Position numbers and translations under genes: made by a program. The notes under the pieces were generated by a model. That model did no database searches and was not told where the DNA came from. It saw only the letters and a program-made list of their open reading frames with translations. A DNA stretch of 64,000 bases, from contig NZ_BJUB01000005.1 in the NCBI RefSeq assembly GCF_007989805.1, positions 1 through 64,000 of the forward strand, written 5' to 3'. The DNA comes from Cellulomonas xylanilytica (lineage in GTDB: Bacteria; Actinomycetota; Actinomycetes; Actinomycetales; Cellulomonadaceae). How positions within the stretch are numbered: position 1 is the first letter of the stretch; the number at the start of each line of letters is the position of its first letter. Of this stretch, positions 61,244 through 64,000 are shown piece by piece.

Positions 61244-61885
61244 TCAGGCACCCGCGGCCCGCTCGGCCGAGCGCAGGTCCCGCTCCCAGGCAGCGGCCGC
61301 CTGCCGCAGCGCACCCTCCGCGTCCATCCCGGCGGCGTCCGCCTCCAGGACGAGCGCGAGCAGCCGTTCGCCCAGGCCCTCTCCTCCGGCGGGGGGCGGG
61401 GTCGTGAGCTGCGCCCGGCCGGCCCGCCCGGCCACCTTCTGCGCCCGCGCGAGCGCCCCCAGGGCGAGCGGCACACCGTCGAGCGCCGAGGCGCGCTGCT
61501 TCTCGGCCTTCTTCAGCCGGTCCCACTGCACGTGCACGTCCCCCACGACCGCCGCGGACCCATCGTCCTCGAAGACGTGCGGGTGCCGCCGCACCAGCTT
61601 GGCGACGAGGTCGGCAGCCACGTCGTCGACGTCGAACGGGTCGCTCGGGTGCTCGGTGGCGATGCGCGCGTGGAACACGACCTGCAGCAGCAGGTCGCCC
61701 AGCTCCTCGCGCAGCCCGGGCCGGTCGCCCGTCTCGATCGCCTCCGCCAGCTCGTACGCCTCCTCCAGGGCGTACGGCACCAGCGACCCGTGCGTCTGCT
61801 GGGCGTCCCACGGACAGCCGCCCGGCGAGCGCAGCCTGTCCATCACCCGCACGAGCTCGCGCAGCGGGTCCGGCGCCGTCGTCAC
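61244..61885 (-). CDS. mazG: Nucleoside triphosphate pyrophosphohydrolase MazG
   Basis: A 213-aa MazG-fold NTP pyrophosphatase that cleans up non-canonical or excess NTPs. The catalytic block [33 protein letters not shown] and [14 protein letters not shown] (ExxE12-28ExxD type) is complete. The C-terminal half ([31 protein letters not shown]) matches the second, regulatory half of MazG. GTG start overlaps the SurA_N stop (GTGA). Neighbour of mfd and eno as in Rv1020-Rv1023. Confidence 0.93.
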   Translation of the reverse strand: MTTAPDPLRELVRVMDRLRSPGGCPWDAQQTHGSLVPYALEEAYELAEAIETGDRPGLREELGDLLLQVVFHARIATEHPSDPFDVDDVAADLVAKLVRRHPHVFEDDGSAAVVGDVHVQWDRLKKAEKQRASALDGVPLALGALARAQKVAGRAGRAQLTTPPPAGGEGLGERLLALVLEADAAGMDAEGALRQAAAAWERDLRSAERAAGA

Positions 61886-62499
61886 GAGGCCGAGGGCGCG
61901 GGCTCCGGCGTCGGCTGAGGCTCCGGCGCTCCGTCGTCGGCAGCGTCCGCGTCGGCGTCCACCAGCCACGACGGGCGGACGGGAGCGCCGATCTGGAAGC
62001 CTTCCTGCAGCGAGGCGAACCGCGGGTTGACCGTGATGTCGAGCTCGCGCAGCCGGCCGTCGATCTCCTGGCCGACGTCGTCGGCCTCCGGGAGGGCCTC
62101 GAGGTTGCTGTAGGCGATGGAGTACCGCGCGACCGCGAGCGACGGCTCCGTGAAGGTCGCCGTGGCACCCTCGACCCGCTGCTCCACGACGCTGTCCAGC
62201 AGCGCCTGGGCGTCCTCGTCCGAGACCCCGACGCCCTTCTCCTCGGCCAGCTCCACGACCGTCGGCTCCTGGACCAGCAGGGCCAGCAGGTTGGTCGTCG
62301 TGATGTCCGGGAGCCACGGGGACAGCTCGGTCAGGGCGGCCTCGAGGTCCGAGGTGGGGATCGCCGTGCCGTCGACCACGGCCGCGGCCCCGGGCTGCCC
62401 GGAGCACCCGACCAGACCGACCGTCGCCGTCAGCGCGACCACCAGGCCTGCGCCCCGCACAGCCTTGCCCCGCACTGCCCTACGCCACTGCACCGCCAC
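61882..62499 (-). CDS. SurA N-terminal domain lipoprotein
   Basis: A 205-aa lipoprotein. The signal peptide ends in the lipobox LVGC (Cys ~32). Residues ~38-150 resemble the SurA/PrsA N-terminal chaperone domain: [24 protein letters not shown], ...[24 protein letters not shown]. No parvulin isomerase domain follows, so it would be a chaperone only. The C-terminal ~25 residues are Pro/Asp/Ala-rich. GTG at 62499 is used here; GTG at 62493 is possible. It is coupled to mazG. Confidence 0.8.
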   Translation of the reverse strand: MAVQWRRAVRGKAVRGAGLVVALTATVGLVGCSGQPGAAAVVDGTAIPTSDLEAALTELSPWLPDITTTNLLALLVQEPTVVELAEEKGVGVSDEDAQALLDSVVEQRVEGATATFTEPSLAVARYSIAYSNLEALPEADDVGQEIDGRLRELDITVNPRFASLQEGFQIGAPVRPSWLVDADADAADDGAPEPQPTPEPAPSAS

Positions 62500-62549
62500 A
62501 GCCGGACCTCCCGCGTCGTCGCTCGTCGATCGGGGTCATCGTAGGGCCC

Positions 62550-64000
62550 TCACCTGCGCGCGGTGCCCACCGTCCCGGCTGTGCCTGCCGTGGCCGCCGC
62601 GGCGACGTCACCGCGGACCACCGCGTCGATGAACTGGCGCGCCCAGAGCATGACCTCGCGCCCCTGCACGGGCTTGCCGCCCAGCCGTGCGGTCATGGGC
62701 CAGGGCACCAGGACCGTGCGCGTGGCCGGCTTGAGCACCGCGCCCGGGTAGAGCCGCTTGAGCCGCAGCTGCGCGGACTCGGGCAGGTCGACGGGCGCGA
62801 ACCGGACGAACTTGCCCTGCGCCGTGACGTCGGACAGCCCCGAGGCGCGCACGTGCTGGCGGAACTCGGCCACCTCGAACAGGTTGTCGACCGCTGACGG
62901 CACGGCGCCGTACCGGTCGAGCAGCTCAGCCCGGACCTCGCCCAGCGCCGCCGAGTCCGCCGCCGCCGCGATCTTGCGGTACGCCTCGAGGCGCAGCCGC
63001 TCGTGCGCGATGTAGTCGTGCGGGATGTGCGCGTCGACGGGCAGCTCGATGGTGACGTCGGGCAGCTCCTCCTCGACCTCGCCGCGGAAGTTGGCCACCG
63101 CCTCCCCGACCATGCGGATGTACAGGTCGAAGCCGACGCCCTCGATGTGCCCGGACTGCTCGCCGCCCAGGAGGTTGCCCGCACCGCGGATCTCCAGGTC
63201 CTTCATGGCCACAGCCATGCCGGCGCCGAGGTCGGTGTTCGCGGCGATCGTCTGCAGCCGGTCGTGCGCGGTCTCCGTCAGCGGCTTCTCCGGCGGGTAG
63301 AGGAAGTACGAGTACGCGCGCTCGCGCCCACGGCCCACCCGGCCGCGCAGCTGGTGCAGCTGCGACAGGCCGAGGAGGTCGGCGCGCTCGAGGATGAGGG
63401 TGTTGGCGTTGGAGATGTCCAGGCCGGTCTCGACGATCGTCGTGCAGACCAGGACGTCGAACCTCTTCTCCCAGAAGTCGACGATGACCTGCTCGAGCTG
63501 GTGCTCGTTCATCTTCCCGTGCGCCACCGCCACCCGGGCCTCGGGCACCAGCTCCATCAGGCGCGACGCGGTCCGCTCGATCGAGTCGACCTTGTTGTGC
63601 ACGTAGAAGACCTGGCCCTCGCGCAGCAGCTCACGACGGATGGCCGCGCTGATCTGCTTCTCGTCGTACGCGCCGACGAACGTCAGGACCGGGTGCCGCT
63701 CCTCGGGCGGGGTGGCCAGCGTCGACATCTCCCGGATGCCCGTGACCGCCATCTCCAGCGTGCGCGGGATGGGCGTCGCGCTCATCGACAGCACGTCCAC
63801 GTTGGTGCGCAGCGCCTTGAGCGTCTCCTTGTGCTCGACGCCGAACCGCTGCTCCTCGTCGATCACCACGAGCCCCAGGTCCTTGAACCGCACCTCGCCG
63901 GTGATCAGCCGGTGGGTGCCGATGACCACGTCGACCGTGCCGTCGGACAGCCCGGCGGCGACCTCCTTGGACTCCTTGGGCGACTGGAACCGGCTGAGCG
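62550..64000 (-). CDS. mfd: Transcription-repair coupling factor Mfd (C-terminal part)
   Basis: The last ~483 residues of Mfd, a DNA translocase that removes stalled RNA polymerase and recruits UvrA. The 5' part lies outside the window (frame open to 64000). Visible: [31 protein letters not shown], the DEEQ box [15 protein letters not shown], motif [56 protein letters not shown], and the C-terminal TRCF (D7) domain near residues 330-440. A short Ala/Gly/Thr tail ends the protein. Order mfd-SurA_N-mazG follows. Confidence 0.96.
   Translation of the reverse strand, partial: LSRFQSPKESKEVAAGLSDGTVDVVIGTHRLITGEVRFKDLGLVVIDEEQRFGVEHKETLKALRTNVDVLSMSATPIPRTLEMAVTGIREMSTLATPPEERHPVLTFVGAYDEKQISAAIRRELLREGQVFYVHNKVDSIERTASRLMELVPEARVAVAHGKMNEHQLEQVIVDFWEKRFDVLVCTTIVETGLDISNANTLILERADLLGLSQLHQLRGRVGRGRERAYSYFLYPPEKPLTETAHDRLQTIAANTDLGAGMAVAMKDLEIRGAGNLLGGEQSGHIEGVGFDLYIRMVGEAVANFRGEVEEELPDVTIELPVDAHIPHDYIAHERLRLEAYRKIAAAADSAALGEVRAELLDRYGAVPSAVDNLFEVAEFRQHVRASGLSDVTAQGKFVRFAPVDLPESAQLRLKRLYPGAVLKPATRTVLVPWPMTARLGGKPVQGREVMLWARQFIDAVVRGDVAAAATAGTAGTVGTARR

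Overview
This 64-kb window is GC-rich chromosomal DNA from an actinobacterium, most likely Cellulomonas or a close relative in the Micrococcales. The evidence is mycothiol metabolism (Mca), DUF4307 and DUF501 proteins, many GTG starts with ATGA/GTGA gene overlaps, an LpqY-SugABC-type sugar importer, and a secreted GH1 beta-glucosidase preceded by a near-perfect CelR/CebR-type operator. I see no insertion sequence, prophage, CRISPR array or cas gene. It looks like core chromosome with small regulated accessory cassettes.

Layout. 0-6 kb: exonuclease VII small subunit and a PfkB kinase converge on an importer operon (lpqY-sugA-sugB-sugC, minus strand). 6-8 kb: carbonic anhydrase and fumarase. 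8-18.5 kb: a PadR-MFS operon diverges from a large type VII (FtsX/MacB-like) ABC operon with two giant permeases, a 12-codon coupling ORF and two ATPases. 18.5-19.6 kb: methyltransferase and MarR, divergent over two GTTG-N7-CAAC sites. 19.6-31 kb: phoH2, uppS, hemolysin III, nitrilase, mca, DUF4307, greA, ilvA, AI-2E, metB and msrA. 31-40 kb: a palindrome-rich gene-free stretch, then single enzymes and small regulators (Rdx, CPBP-like, alditol oxidase, transglutaminase, MerR, FKBP, hydrolase-TetR, methyltransferase, CE7 esterase). 40-49 kb: cystathionine beta-synthase, Bax-inhibitor-1 protein, an ABC-2 exporter, an RND pump, a siderophore-interacting protein and a VOC protein. 49-54 kb: an unusual tRNA, NDH-2, the GH1 lipoprotein and a PadR-HAAS pair preceded by four tandem hairpins. 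54-64 kb: ppx-DUF501-ftsB-eno, pntAB, mazG, a SurA_N lipoprotein and the 3' part of mfd.

How the parts connect. From memory, the core genes correspond to two stretches of the M. tuberculosis chromosome: Rv1020-Rv1026 (mfd, mazG, lpqU, eno, divIC/ftsB, DUF501, ppx) and Rv1077-Rv1108 (cbs, metB, greA, Rv1081c, mca, hemolysin III, uppS, phoH2, fum, xseB). The accessory cassettes lie between these blocks. Sulfur metabolism is clustered (cystathionine beta-synthase, cystathionine gamma-synthase, Mca, MsrA). Carbohydrate use is represented by the importer, PfkB kinase, beta-glucosidase, CE7 esterase and alditol oxidase.

The least ordinary signals are: a tRNA-like gene with a UAA anticodon but a short class I variable loop (49136-49209); a four-unit tandem hairpin array (54079-54309); a cluster of long palindromes in a gene-free gap (31261-31499); and several clear operator palindromes, two of them at apparently leaderless promoters. 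All function calls come from reading the sequence and family knowledge; no database search was run.
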